From: a virus
Length of the DNA: 40,160 bases
IMG/VR virus record: IMGVR_UViG_3300037071_001475
Location: 1 to 40,160 of that record
Strand: one strand, 5' to 3'
A program made the translations under genes and the position numbers. The notes below the pieces were generated by a model, which did not search any database, was not told the origin of the DNA, and saw nothing but the letters and a program-made list of their open reading frames with translations. Positions 30,201 through 36,820 of this stretch are shown piece after piece (positions within the stretch are counted from its first letter, which is position 1; the number at the start of each line of letters is the position of its first letter).

Positions 30201-31176
30201 TCGCGAGGTCGTACTTCGCGCCCCTGGTGAACTGCAAGGTTTCGCCTTCTTGCAGGTCCCGGATCGCTTGGTCGATGACGTAGTCTGCTGCTCCGCCCTG
30301 CTCCACGTCTGCACCGGTCTCCCAGTCGCGGAGGCGACGGACCCCGTCGAATCCGCTGAGGGTCACCTCGCCCGGACGCAGGTCGAGCTTAGCGGTCCGC
30401 GACGGGGTCTCTACCCTGCGCTGCGCCACACCGGGAACGTAGTTCGCAGGAACCAGCACCGTGGACGACGTGGTAGAAGCCTTCGCCACATCGAGTTCGG
30501 TAGCCGTTGCCCAAGCGATCGAATCGAACCAGAAGCTCATCGTCTCTGATGCGTCTGGATATGGGACAGAATCTATCTGCCTGACACCGACGCACGCCAC
30601 AGACGTGAGGCCCTGAGTGAGCAGATACACGTCGTAGAACGTCGACATCAGCATGATCGGCAACGGGGTCCTCACGACGGTCCCGCTCAACGTGGCTCCG
30701 TCTGAAGCTACGACCTCGAATACCTCGCTCGGGAACCGCGGCCCTGGTTGGGTTCCCGTCGGTTGATAAGCGAGCGTGATCTTCAGCACCGCCTGCGTTC
30801 CGACCTGGACGGGAGTCGCGAAGTCGAGCAGCGCATAGTTGAACTGACTCTCCTGAAAGGACGTGAATCCTTCACCGAGACCCATCTTCCCGCTGTCCCA
30901 ATACGTCCGACCACTGACGTTCTTGAACCCCTGCCCCGTCCCCGCCTGGACCCCAGTGGCCGTCCAGCTTCCGGGGTTGATGGAACCAGCGGTGCCATCA
31001 TTGATAAGCGTTTCCGCCAATACCGCCGTCTGCGCGGAGGCATTCGTGAAGACGGGACCTTCGAGGGCTTGCTCGTGAGCATCGACGAGGTCGAACGCCT
31101 CATCGAGGATCTGCGTCGAGGGTTTCCCGTTGGATGAGGAGAGCGGGTCTCCTGGACTAGGTCTGGTTAAGGTCAT
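27247..31176 (-). CDS. Very large beta-helix tail fibre/spike
   Basis: 1309 aa, ATG at 31176 in an ATGA overlap with the gene before it. Residues 1-60 contain a helical attachment segment (ILDEAFDLVDAHEQALEG). Residues ~310-390 form a pectate-lyase-like beta-helix start (LQEGETLQFTRGAKYDLA, SVTIRNKKNITIDGNGATF, CTFRNMRLVFTHANYG). Residues ~470-640 form two fibronectin-like domains (KPAGSYYYWMTYVYADGRESG; LTPTTYAYYVTQVDTTTGRE), and a second beta-helix follows at ~770-1000 (NTIRDCNVFANGRQGLSL; GGQGIDVEW; NVRCSTRYNQQG). The C-terminal ~300 residues are beta-rich. It is the largest gene, probably the main receptor-binding spike. Confidence 0.8.
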   Translation of the reverse strand: MTLTRPSPGDPLSSSNGKPSTQILDEAFDLVDAHEQALEGPVFTNASAQTAVLAETLINDGTAGSINPGSWTATGVQAGTGQGFKNVSGRTYWDSGKMGLGEGFTSFQESQFNYALLDFATPVQVGTQAVLKITLAYQPTGTQPGPRFPSEVFEVVASDGATLSGTVVRTPLPIMLMSTFYDVYLLTQGLTSVACVGVRQIDSVPYPDASETMSFWFDSIAWATATELDVAKASTTSSTVLVPANYVPGVAQRRVETPSRTAKLDLRPGEVTLSGFDGVRRLRDWETGADVEQGGAADYVIDQAIRDLQEGETLQFTRGAKYDLASVTIRNKKNITIDGNGATFYHLGSTGGMWILEHVNDCTFRNMRLVFTHANYGTGVLPGSNLVDIGLVGTAAVVTSTMTLTGGAMATTPEPAWQAEDEDGFIRADFTLSTTASTSLQCFIELGQSSVAPPTTFTYDAWGGKPAGSYYYWMTYVYADGRESGLSRPARAAVPTTWGRVHMALPVPTTPIQGTPIIAKRIYCGTSANSANAGVPIAEVPVYWTSFVDNTATTAVPTYALTLPGAVDAAGSLTPTTYAYYVTQVDTTTGRERAVDPQGLVKTNIHGRRLVTVVNGGATLTLPSWTGVSKMRIYRTISGSAKEHWTAGFIAELSAGEATFTDTGVAADLSQAPPFWPVNAEIPEDAIAPSLPSVRLTLTTTPTTYTVKMRPNERTKEEMLNWRIGQVNGTTATITIHNWTDYTGQRRTGNSQLYGGVDRRDNQHGFAITEGPSSGNVFENIDIQKPLGDGFFFQAGQAGMKNHTNTIRDCNVFANGRQGLSLMSGGPWLIERSRFAACGGQGIDVEWEYADRGELVLNDVEFVSPKVSHIAIQDVIFGIKMRNVRCSTRYNQQGIVSIVGAGIEIVDCDFGFIQTTLTGTRVFIDGLVAGKLTVTGSSTLQTFGGGWQGRGGSIIRHVRLTPTLGVDEPLNVSMPNCTISDITTAYPFDAFPVQFTTAPDSSGPFQIAELATVARSQTDRAMQPNEGPQSNILLDPGPWKTRYPQTWKGTILAEDAWFPTGLDLKSEPTKNVRAVSSTSTAGNNLRGSAVVAAGALTMTVPFPTRAYPDLTFISAAASAGTGTLNGTVFWAVASRRTTGGPRPAIATTSVALVAPTNASLQLGNFLTSDTFLEGFTLYRGAASGVYTTRYDVFPYRPIFSMNVSNTGGRRTVIDRGTELRLAWTGHPISGYTQILTPTPSASHADWDGSKWLHSTDQTGWEPDTAYTVVPVASWDTTVAVTAKRMNGFDVHFGVACPVGGGTLDWLLIR

Positions 31177-31880
31177 ATCGGGATACTCCCTACGAACTCC
31201 GTGTCACCGGAAGACGCCTTCAGTTCCACCATGGCTAAAGTGGACCGCGCGCTAGAGTGTGTCCACGTCGCCGTGATGTCGGTCGTGTCCGGATCGCTGT
31301 CCCAGGCGACGCGCGCCGCCGTGTTCGGTGAGGCGTGGCCGCGAGACGTGCCCATCGCATCCCAGACACCATTGGCGTCGGCGTCGTTGGACGTCACGGT
31401 CACGGCACTGTTCAGCGCCACACCCGCCGCCGTGAATCTGGCATCACCAGCGACCACTGATGCTACGGTGGTGAACGATTTGGTGACGGAGGTGGCAGCG
31501 GTTCCCAGCGCGACCGTGGCGGTCTGCACGATCGCTCCGGCACCGTTGCTGCCCGATGCGTCCATGCCCGTCACCTCGATGAGATGCCAGATACAGCCCG
31601 TACCTGTCGCGACGTTGATGTCGATAGTGTCCGTCACCGTTGAGGTGGGAAGGGCACGCATGATCTTCACGTTGTGACCGACGGCGTTGCCCACGTTGGT
31701 GACCTGATCGAACGTGATCGCGGCCCCTGTGGTCGTTGCTGATACCGTCACGCTGTTCGGGTTGAAGCACACGCTCAACAGGTACAGCCGCCCTGCCGTC
31801 AACGTGACCGATGCTGTGGTGTACGTAGTACGGTCGGTGGCATCCGTGCCGGTCGTCAGTTCCGAGAACGCGATAGCCAC
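31173..31880 (-). CDS. Small beta-rich tail/fibre-associated protein
   Basis: 235 aa, GTG at 31880, 3 nt after the fibre-repeat gene stop. The sequence (FSELTTGTDATDRTTYTTAS; YLLSVCFNPNSVTVSATTTG; IMRALPTSTVTDTIDINVAT; WHLIEVTGMDASGSNG; STLAMVELKASSG) is Thr/Ala/Val-rich beta and matches the jelly-roll pattern of surface-exposed phage decoration or fibre-tip proteins. The spacing of these segments fits a concanavalin-like sandwich of about 200 residues. Position inside the fibre module supports a structural role. Confidence 0.65.
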   Translation of the reverse strand: MAIAFSELTTGTDATDRTTYTTASVTLTAGRLYLLSVCFNPNSVTVSATTTGAAITFDQVTNVGNAVGHNVKIMRALPTSTVTDTIDINVATGTGCIWHLIEVTGMDASGSNGAGAIVQTATVALGTAATSVTKSFTTVASVVAGDARFTAAGVALNSAVTVTSNDADANGVWDAMGTSRGHASPNTAARVAWDSDPDTTDITATWTHSSARSTLAMVELKASSGDTEFVGSIPI

Positions 31881-31883
31881 GAC

Positions 31884-32657
31884 TCAGCCCCGCAGCCAGA
31901 CCTGAACCGTTAGGTCGCTTCCTGGAATCGTGGATCCCACGGCATCCACGTTCACCGAGAGGTAATGACCGTCTGCGACCGAGGTCACATCTGGTGCTCC
32001 GCCCTGCTCGGCGGTGAAGTTCGTCGCCGTGATGGTCGGGCGGTTCGTGCCCGGTCCCGTGGTGTAGATCGTGGTGCCGTCGTAGTTCACGTCCACGATC
32101 AGCGACGCACCTGTGGGGGCGGTGTTCACCGAAGCTCTGACGCTGTCGATCGTGAGCGCCCGTCCGCTGTCGTTGTACCAGCGCATCACGGCGGCTTCCG
32201 TCGTGACGGCGACGGTCCCCTGCTTGGAGAACGTCACCGGGATGAACTGCGGTAGGAGCCCGGTCGCGATGGCGTTGTCTAGCTCCTCCAGCACGGCCTG
32301 CACGTCGGTCCCCGTGCCCACGAGCGTCGTCGAGTCCGCGGAGATAGCCGAGGCCGCGTGAGCGGCAGACGTGTCTCCGATATGGTCCGCGATCCCGTTG
32401 TCCAGCTCCTCGAGGACAGCTTGAACGTCCGTGCCAGTCCCGACGAGGGTGGTGGAGTCGGCCGACACCGCGGATGCGGCATGAGCGGCGGAGGTGTCCC
32501 CGGTGTGGTTCGCGACCGTCCCCGCAGGCTCCGCGCCGACGTCTGATGCGGAGATCGACACCGTATGCGTTGCGTTCCAGTCACCTGGCCTGATGAGGTC
32601 AGTATCCGGCCCATCAGGGACCGTGCTCACCTTGGTATGGGTCACCGATGCAGCCAT
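31884..32657 (-). CDS. Tail fibre protein with 41-residue tandem repeat
   Basis: 257 aa, ATG at 32657 after GAGGAGG. Residues 51-91 and 92-132 are two nearly identical 41-residue units (HTGDTSAAHAASAVSADSTT, then LVGTGTDVQAVLEELDN). The copies are alike in protein but differ at many silent DNA sites. This HxGDTSxAHxASA motif forms trimeric stalks in many phage fibres. Residues ~140-257 form a beta-rich head (VTFSKQGTVAVTTEAAVMRW; LTIDSVRASVNTAPTG; SVNVDAVGSTIPGSDLTV). Probably a side or distal fibre. Confidence 0.85.
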   Translation of the reverse strand: MAASVTHTKVSTVPDGPDTDLIRPGDWNATHTVSISASDVGAEPAGTVANHTGDTSAAHAASAVSADSTTLVGTGTDVQAVLEELDNGIADHIGDTSAAHAASAISADSTTLVGTGTDVQAVLEELDNAIATGLLPQFIPVTFSKQGTVAVTTEAAVMRWYNDSGRALTIDSVRASVNTAPTGASLIVDVNYDGTTIYTTGPGTNRPTITATNFTAEQGGAPDVTSVADGHYLSVNVDAVGSTIPGSDLTVQVWLRG

Positions 32658-32666
32658 CGAGCCTCC

Positions 32667-32864
32667 TCAGATAAGTAACAGGACGAGTTCGTCGTCGTTC
32701 ACGTTCGCTTCGAGGTGTTGGGTGAATGCGGGCATCGTCTGACGGATCGGGCCGAAGACCATGAACAGCACGAACTCGACGTGGTCGATGTCGGATTCGG
32801 GTTGCGGCGCGACACCCCCGACCTGGAAAGCATCGGCCTGGAAAGCATCGGCCTGGAAGGCCAC
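32667..32864 (-). CDS. Small fibre-linked protein with AFQAD repeats
   Basis: 65 aa, GTG at 32864 sharing its G with the upstream TAG. It starts MAFQADAFQADAFQVGG, three FQ units encoded by a near-perfect 15-bp tandem repeat (32826-32860), and has one RQTMPAFTQ unit near the C-terminus. Both motifs recur in the GH-like tail protein 7 kb away, so the two genes share modules. It may be a fragment or a separately made partner of that protein. Confidence 0.6.
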   Translation of the reverse strand: MAFQADAFQADAFQVGGVAPQPESDIDHVEFVLFMVFGPIRQTMPAFTQHLEANVNDDELVLLLI

Positions 32865-33124
32865 TAGTCCTCTTCCGTCTCCTCGATCACGGTGAACCCG
32901 GAGATGAGTCCGTCCTCATCGCGGGTGAAGAACGTCCCGGAGTCTTTCGCGATGACCGCCACTATCCGCCCGTTCTTGTCGCGGCGGACCTTCTTGCGCT
33001 CGACGGAGATGACGTACTTCCCGCGGCCGATCTCCTCTTCGCCCTCGACCTCTTCGAGCGTGTTCAGGTCGTCGAGTTCGGCGGCGGCTATGCGCTTACG
33101 GATATCGGCGAGTTCGTCTGCCAT
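32864..33124 (-). CDS. Small acidic/basic hypothetical protein
   Basis: 86 aa, ATG at 33124, overlapping the GT-B gene by 37 nt. Residues 1-33 are a charged helix (ADIRKRIAAAELDDLNTLEE). Residues 36-75 alternate strands (GKYVISVERKKVRRDKNGRI, VAVIAKDSGTFFTRDEDGL) and the protein ends acidic (EETEED). No known motif. It is coupled at both ends, between the glycan-transfer genes and the fibre genes. Confidence 0.65.
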   Translation of the reverse strand: MADELADIRKRIAAAELDDLNTLEEVEGEEEIGRGKYVISVERKKVRRDKNGRIVAVIAKDSGTFFTRDEDGLISGFTVIEETEED

Positions 33125-34119
33125 GAGCCCTCCACCAATCCTCGGATGCAGTCTGCGGCCCGCTTGGAAGCGGTGCCGATGTAGGGGAACACCTCTGCCG
33201 CGATCCGCTCACGATGGGCGCGAAGCTCCGCGGGCTCGTCCAGCACGATGTCGACGGCGGCGTTCAGCAGTCGCGGATTCCACACGTTCGGCCCGATATC
33301 CGCGCCTTCCCAGAACCGTAGGCCGTGATGGATCTCCCTGCGATACCACGGCGCGTTCAGCACCACGACCGGCTTGCCGAGCGCCGCGGCTTCATAGATC
33401 GTCGAAGATGCATCGTTCACCCACACGTCGGCCAGGGCGTAAACGTCCTCGATGTCCTCGAAGAACTCGATGCCCTTGTCCTCGAACCACGGCTGCATCA
33501 TCTTGCGGCCCTTCGGATGACAGTGGCCGATGATGCGGACGTCCGTGCGTTCCAGGAACTCGTCGGAGAGGTTGCGGTAGTGCTTGAACGCCGAGCGCGT
33601 CTCCGGGCAGGCGATCGCGTCCCAATGCCACGTCAGCGCCACCACGGGGATCGGGTTGTCGGGCTTCGGTATCAGCGCGAGCCGGTCCATCTTCGGAGAG
33701 CCGACGATTTCGCACGGGACCTGCGGGTAGTAGAGCTTCCAGCGGTCGTTCGCCCAGCGGTTCGGGTTCAGGAACATCCCCACGTTCTGCTGGCCCGTCC
33801 CGCCGGCGTAGGACGGGTGACGGTCGAACCGCTGCGACATCCCCGCACCGAAGCTGAACCCCGCGCCGTGCTCGAAGCGGATCACCTTGCCGTGGCTCAC
33901 GAACCCCCGGTCGGCTTCCCCCGCGACCACGGTGTAGGGACCCCACGTCGGGAATGACGGCAGCACCTCGGCCTTGATACCGCGGGTCTTCGCGTGCTCG
34001 AGGAGGTTCGGCCAGACGTAGAACGGGCCACGCTCCGCGGGCTTCAACGCCTTGTAGACAGGCGCCAGGTGGTCGATCCAATGGGGTTGGCGACTGAAGA
34101 ATCCGACGGGGCCGCTCAC
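33088..34119 (-). CDS. CDP-glycerol glycerophosphotransferase-like GT-B enzyme
   Basis: 343 aa, GTG at 34119, one base after the upstream stop. The C-terminal half has the TagF/TagB signature: GHCHPKG (198-204) and a nucleotide-binding block ADVWVNDASSTIYEAAALGK (230-249), then PVVVLNAPW. The N-terminal half contains VIRFEHGAG (79-87), replacing the QxWHG of TagF. This supports transfer of glycerol-phosphate, or a related polyol-phosphate or sugar, from a CDP/UDP donor. UDP-GlcNAc-type GT-B enzymes are the main alternative. It has no amphipathic membrane helix, so the acceptor may be a phage protein rather than a lipid-linked chain. It pairs with the TagD-like gene at the left end. Confidence 0.7.
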   Translation of the reverse strand: MSGPVGFFSRQPHWIDHLAPVYKALKPAERGPFYVWPNLLEHAKTRGIKAEVLPSFPTWGPYTVVAGEADRGFVSHGKVIRFEHGAGFSFGAGMSQRFDRHPSYAGGTGQQNVGMFLNPNRWANDRWKLYYPQVPCEIVGSPKMDRLALIPKPDNPIPVVALTWHWDAIACPETRSAFKHYRNLSDEFLERTDVRIIGHCHPKGRKMMQPWFEDKGIEFFEDIEDVYALADVWVNDASSTIYEAAALGKPVVVLNAPWYRREIHHGLRFWEGADIGPNVWNPRLLNAAVDIVLDEPAELRAHRERIAAEVFPYIGTASKRAADCIRGLVEGSWQTNSPISVSA

Positions 34120-34120
34120 G

Positions 34121-34720
34121 TCACTCGAACCACTTCGCCACCCGTCCCCTGTTCAGACCGTTCCGCCCCATGAGCTCCTTGCGGTGCGAGATCAGCGACG
34201 GGAGCGGGTAGAACGTCTTGACGCCTCGCTCCCGCAGGAAGTAGCGGATCCGCACGTCGTCCTGTTTCACGTCCGTGAGCGCATCGCAGTAGGCGATCAG
34301 GTCGGAGATCAGCCACGACGGGAGCACCATGCCAACACCCCACATCATGCGCCGGTACGTGAACCCACCTTTGGCGCGCCCCGCCTCCGCGGCGGCGATC
34401 ATCTCGCCGTTGTGCTTGTGGTTCTTGTGGCGGTAGTAGAGGCAGTACGCCTTCTGGTCGTCTTCGAGTAGCGCGGCGAGACGATCCGCGAAGTTGTCTC
34501 CCACCACGGCGTCGTCCTGAACGACCAGGTGGAATGCCGCCTGTGGGTCCCTGAGCTCGAGCGCGAGACGCCGCACCTCCCAGACCGATTCCTCCCGCGG
34601 ACGGAATCCCTTGGGGTCCCACGCCACCGGAGCGCCGCCGAGTTGCTCCTGCAGCGCGGGGACGAGCTCCGCACGGCCCTCGTGGGCCATGATCGAGATG
34701 GAGCACAGGGGCGAGGTCAT
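34121..34720 (-). CDS. GT25/GT-A-like glycosyltransferase after the capsid gene
   Basis: 199 aa. The ATG at 34720 is the only in-frame ATG ahead of the first beta strand (LCSISIMAHEGRAELVPALQ). The start codon lies at the loop of a 14-bp hairpin. The metal motif is LVVQDDAVV, the middle has WGVGMVLPSWLISDLIAYCD, and the distal block is DDVRIRYFLRE then TFYPLPSLISHR. These are the three landmarks of GT25-like enzymes (EDD, GYLIS-like, PSLxxH). Position directly behind the major capsid gene is where some actinophages encode enzymes that glycosylate virion proteins. Acceptor unknown. Confidence 0.75.
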   Translation of the reverse strand: MTSPLCSISIMAHEGRAELVPALQEQLGGAPVAWDPKGFRPREESVWEVRRLALELRDPQAAFHLVVQDDAVVGDNFADRLAALLEDDQKAYCLYYRHKNHKHNGEMIAAAEAGRAKGGFTYRRMMWGVGMVLPSWLISDLIAYCDALTDVKQDDVRIRYFLRERGVKTFYPLPSLISHRKELMGRNGLNRGRVAKWFE

Positions 34721-34738
34721 CGCCGACCTCGCCCCTGT
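34705..34738 (-). promoter_or_regulatory. Strong hairpin between capsid and glycosyltransferase genes
   Basis: Perfect 14-bp inverted repeat ACAGGGGCGAGGTC / GACCTCGCCCCTGT with a 6-nt loop, beginning 7 nt after the capsid stop. No T-run follows on the minus strand. The ribosome site (GAGG) of the glycosyltransferase gene is inside the stem and its ATG starts in the loop. It can end or thin out transcription, stabilise capsid mRNA, or hide the start. Confidence 0.8.
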
Positions 34739-34745
34739 TTCGTTG

Positions 34746-36068
34746 CTACGACCCGACCGTGACGGTCGCTTCGCAGAACGCCCCTGTGTACGAGACACCG
34801 CACACCAGACGCTCCTCAGCACGGATCGTGACCAAGTTGCGGACGAAGTCGTCCTGGTCCGAGTTCGTGCTGTCCACCGACAGGCCACCCTTGCGGTAGA
34901 TCTTCGCGCCCGAGGTGAAGTCACCCACGAGCGCCGTCCCCGACGTTGCGGCCGGCGTCACGACGACGCGACCGACGCCCCACGGGGTGCCGGTGCCACC
35001 GAAGGGTCCGCCACCGATGTATCCGGTGGACGTCCCGCCGGTGATCGCGCGCAGCGATGCCCAGTCCGTCGGGTGGATCACCATGCCGTTGGGCTCGAAC
35101 CCGGCGAGTTGCACCGTGTTCTCCGCGTCCAGGATCGCGTCCCAGGCGTTCGTCCCACTGACTCCGGTCCCGTCTGCAGTGATCGAACCCGCGTAGAGCA
35201 CCGAGGCCAGGTAGACCTCCTCGGCCTGACGGACCTGCAAGGGCAGGTCGGCGTTGATGAACGAGGCCATACCGGGCGCGTCCTCCAGCAACTCCTCCGA
35301 GACCTTGATGTAGGCCGCCAGCTTGAACAGGATCTTGGTGACCGTCGATGCGTCGTAACTCATCGCGTGCTTCGTCGCACCCTCTGCCGTGGACCCCATG
35401 ATGGCGGGCGAACCCACCTCACCGCTCGTCCCGGACAGGTTGACGCCTGCCCGCGAATAGACGGGGTACGTGACCGAGTTGCCCGTGGTCACGGTGATCG
35501 TGGGGATCAGGTCCCCGAGTGCGGGACGCAGCAGTACCGGGGGCGCGAGCCCCGCGAGCAGCGTGTTCAGGATCCCCGCCGTGGCACCGCTGTAGGAACC
35601 GAACACGTCGCCCGCAGCGTCGTCCATGCCCGACTCCAGGACTGGGCTGGCCTTGCCACGTCGCGTGGCCTGCCACACCCGGTCCGGGATCTCGATGGAC
35701 TCCGAGCGGAACTGCTTGCCGAGGGTGCCGTCCTTCTTCTTGTGGCTCAGAGCCTTGAACAGCCCCGAACGCACGAAGTAGGAACCGACGTCCCTCGCGG
35801 TGGCGAGCGAGTCCAGCGGCTCCTCAGCCGTGATCTCTCCGAACACCGGAGAACCGAGACCCTTCATCTTCTCGCCGAGATCGACCTTCTCGCGCTCACC
35901 AATGGCCTTGCGTACCCACCCTTCGGCTTCCTTCACGAGCGCGTTCGCTTGCTCCGACTCCTCCGGCGTGAGGTCGCGTCCCTCCGCATCCGCCTTGTCG
36001 GTGATGATGCGTGCCTCGTCCAACGCCTTCTGGCGCTGGGCGTTCATAAACTGCAAGAGATCTGACAT
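34746..36068 (-). CDS. Major capsid protein (HK97 fold)
   Basis: 440 aa, ATG at 36068, with AGGAGG six bases upstream; a GTG three bases earlier is too close to that site. Residues 1-100 are a charged coiled coil, the scaffold-like delta domain (LLQFMNAQRQKALDEARIIT; EESEQANALVKEAEGWVRKA) normally removed by the prohead protease. The rest matches HK97-type capsids (LAPPVLLRPALGDLIPTITV; VTKILFKLAAYIKVSEELLE; DTDWASLRAI-like loop VIHPTDWASLRAITGG; LVTIRAEERLVCGVSYTGAF). Most abundant virion protein, followed by a strong hairpin. Confidence 0.93.
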   Translation of the reverse strand: MSDLLQFMNAQRQKALDEARIITDKADAEGRDLTPEESEQANALVKEAEGWVRKAIGEREKVDLGEKMKGLGSPVFGEITAEEPLDSLATARDVGSYFVRSGLFKALSHKKKDGTLGKQFRSESIEIPDRVWQATRRGKASPVLESGMDDAAGDVFGSYSGATAGILNTLLAGLAPPVLLRPALGDLIPTITVTTGNSVTYPVYSRAGVNLSGTSGEVGSPAIMGSTAEGATKHAMSYDASTVTKILFKLAAYIKVSEELLEDAPGMASFINADLPLQVRQAEEVYLASVLYAGSITADGTGVSGTNAWDAILDAENTVQLAGFEPNGMVIHPTDWASLRAITGGTSTGYIGGGPFGGTGTPWGVGRVVVTPAATSGTALVGDFTSGAKIYRKGGLSVDSTNSDQDDFVRNLVTIRAEERLVCGVSYTGAFCEATVTVGS

Positions 36069-36070
36069 CA

Positions 36071-36820
36071 CTATCCTCCTGCCGCTAGTGCGGCGATACG
36101 CTCGCGGAGGGCCACCACAGAGGGACGCTCGTCGACCTTGGCCTCTGGCTCGTCGGTCTTGGCTTCCTCTTCGACCCCAGAACTCTCACCCTCAGCGAGG
36201 GACAAGAGTTCGTCGATCAAGTCACGCGCAGCGAGCAGGCGCGTGGCGTTGGAACGTGAGATGGCCCGGCCGGCCTTGGCCTCCGGGTCTGTGAGCGCGG
36301 CGATGGCGCGATGGAACTCGTCGTCACCGAGCATCGACTTGACGGCGAGAAGCTGCGTCTCGGGGTTCGCGCCCTTGAGCGTCGGACCCGCTTCGATCAG
36401 GTGAATCTTGCGGAGGTCGTTCGCACCTTTGACATCCTTGGATGGTCCTTCGTCCTGGATGTCGTAGCTGAACGAGAACTCCTTGAGGCTCCGGCGCTTC
36501 ATCAGCTTGTGGACCTGCGCAGCCGTGGGGTTGTCGTCTACGTCCAGACGGCCCTTGACGAGGAGACCCTGTTCCGTCTCGGTCACGTCGTTCGGGTCGG
36601 CGATCCCGATGTGGTGGAACGGATTCCCCCAGTCATGGCTGAAAACTAGAGGTACGGGGTCGCCCGACTTCCGCCACGCGGCGAGGGAGTCCGCGAACGC
36701 ACCGGGGAGCACCCTGTCTCCTTGCAGGTCCACGTTCTTGAAGACCGAGACGAGCGCGGAGAACTCACCTTTGTTGCCGTTGGCCTTCATGTCGGCGGAG
36801 TAGGTCTTCTGCGTGCTCAT
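36071..36820 (-). CDS. Prohead maturation protease (HK97/S78 type)
   Basis: 249 aa from ATG at 36820 (ATGA overlap with the portal). It matches the S78 family: GEFSALVSVFKNVDLQGDRVLPGAF (a start), PLVFSHDWGNPFHHIG with H62 as catalytic His, and LKEFSFSYDI with the catalytic Ser at 116 or 118. The C-terminal third is charged and helical (ARDLIDELLSLAEGE, then EPEAKVDERPSVVALRERI). It cleaves the capsid delta domain inside the prohead. Canonical place between portal and capsid. Confidence 0.92.
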   Translation of the reverse strand: MSTQKTYSADMKANGNKGEFSALVSVFKNVDLQGDRVLPGAFADSLAAWRKSGDPVPLVFSHDWGNPFHHIGIADPNDVTETEQGLLVKGRLDVDDNPTAAQVHKLMKRRSLKEFSFSYDIQDEGPSKDVKGANDLRKIHLIEAGPTLKGANPETQLLAVKSMLGDDEFHRAIAALTDPEAKAGRAISRSNATRLLAARDLIDELLSLAEGESSGVEEEAKTDEPEAKVDERPSVVALRERIAALAAGG

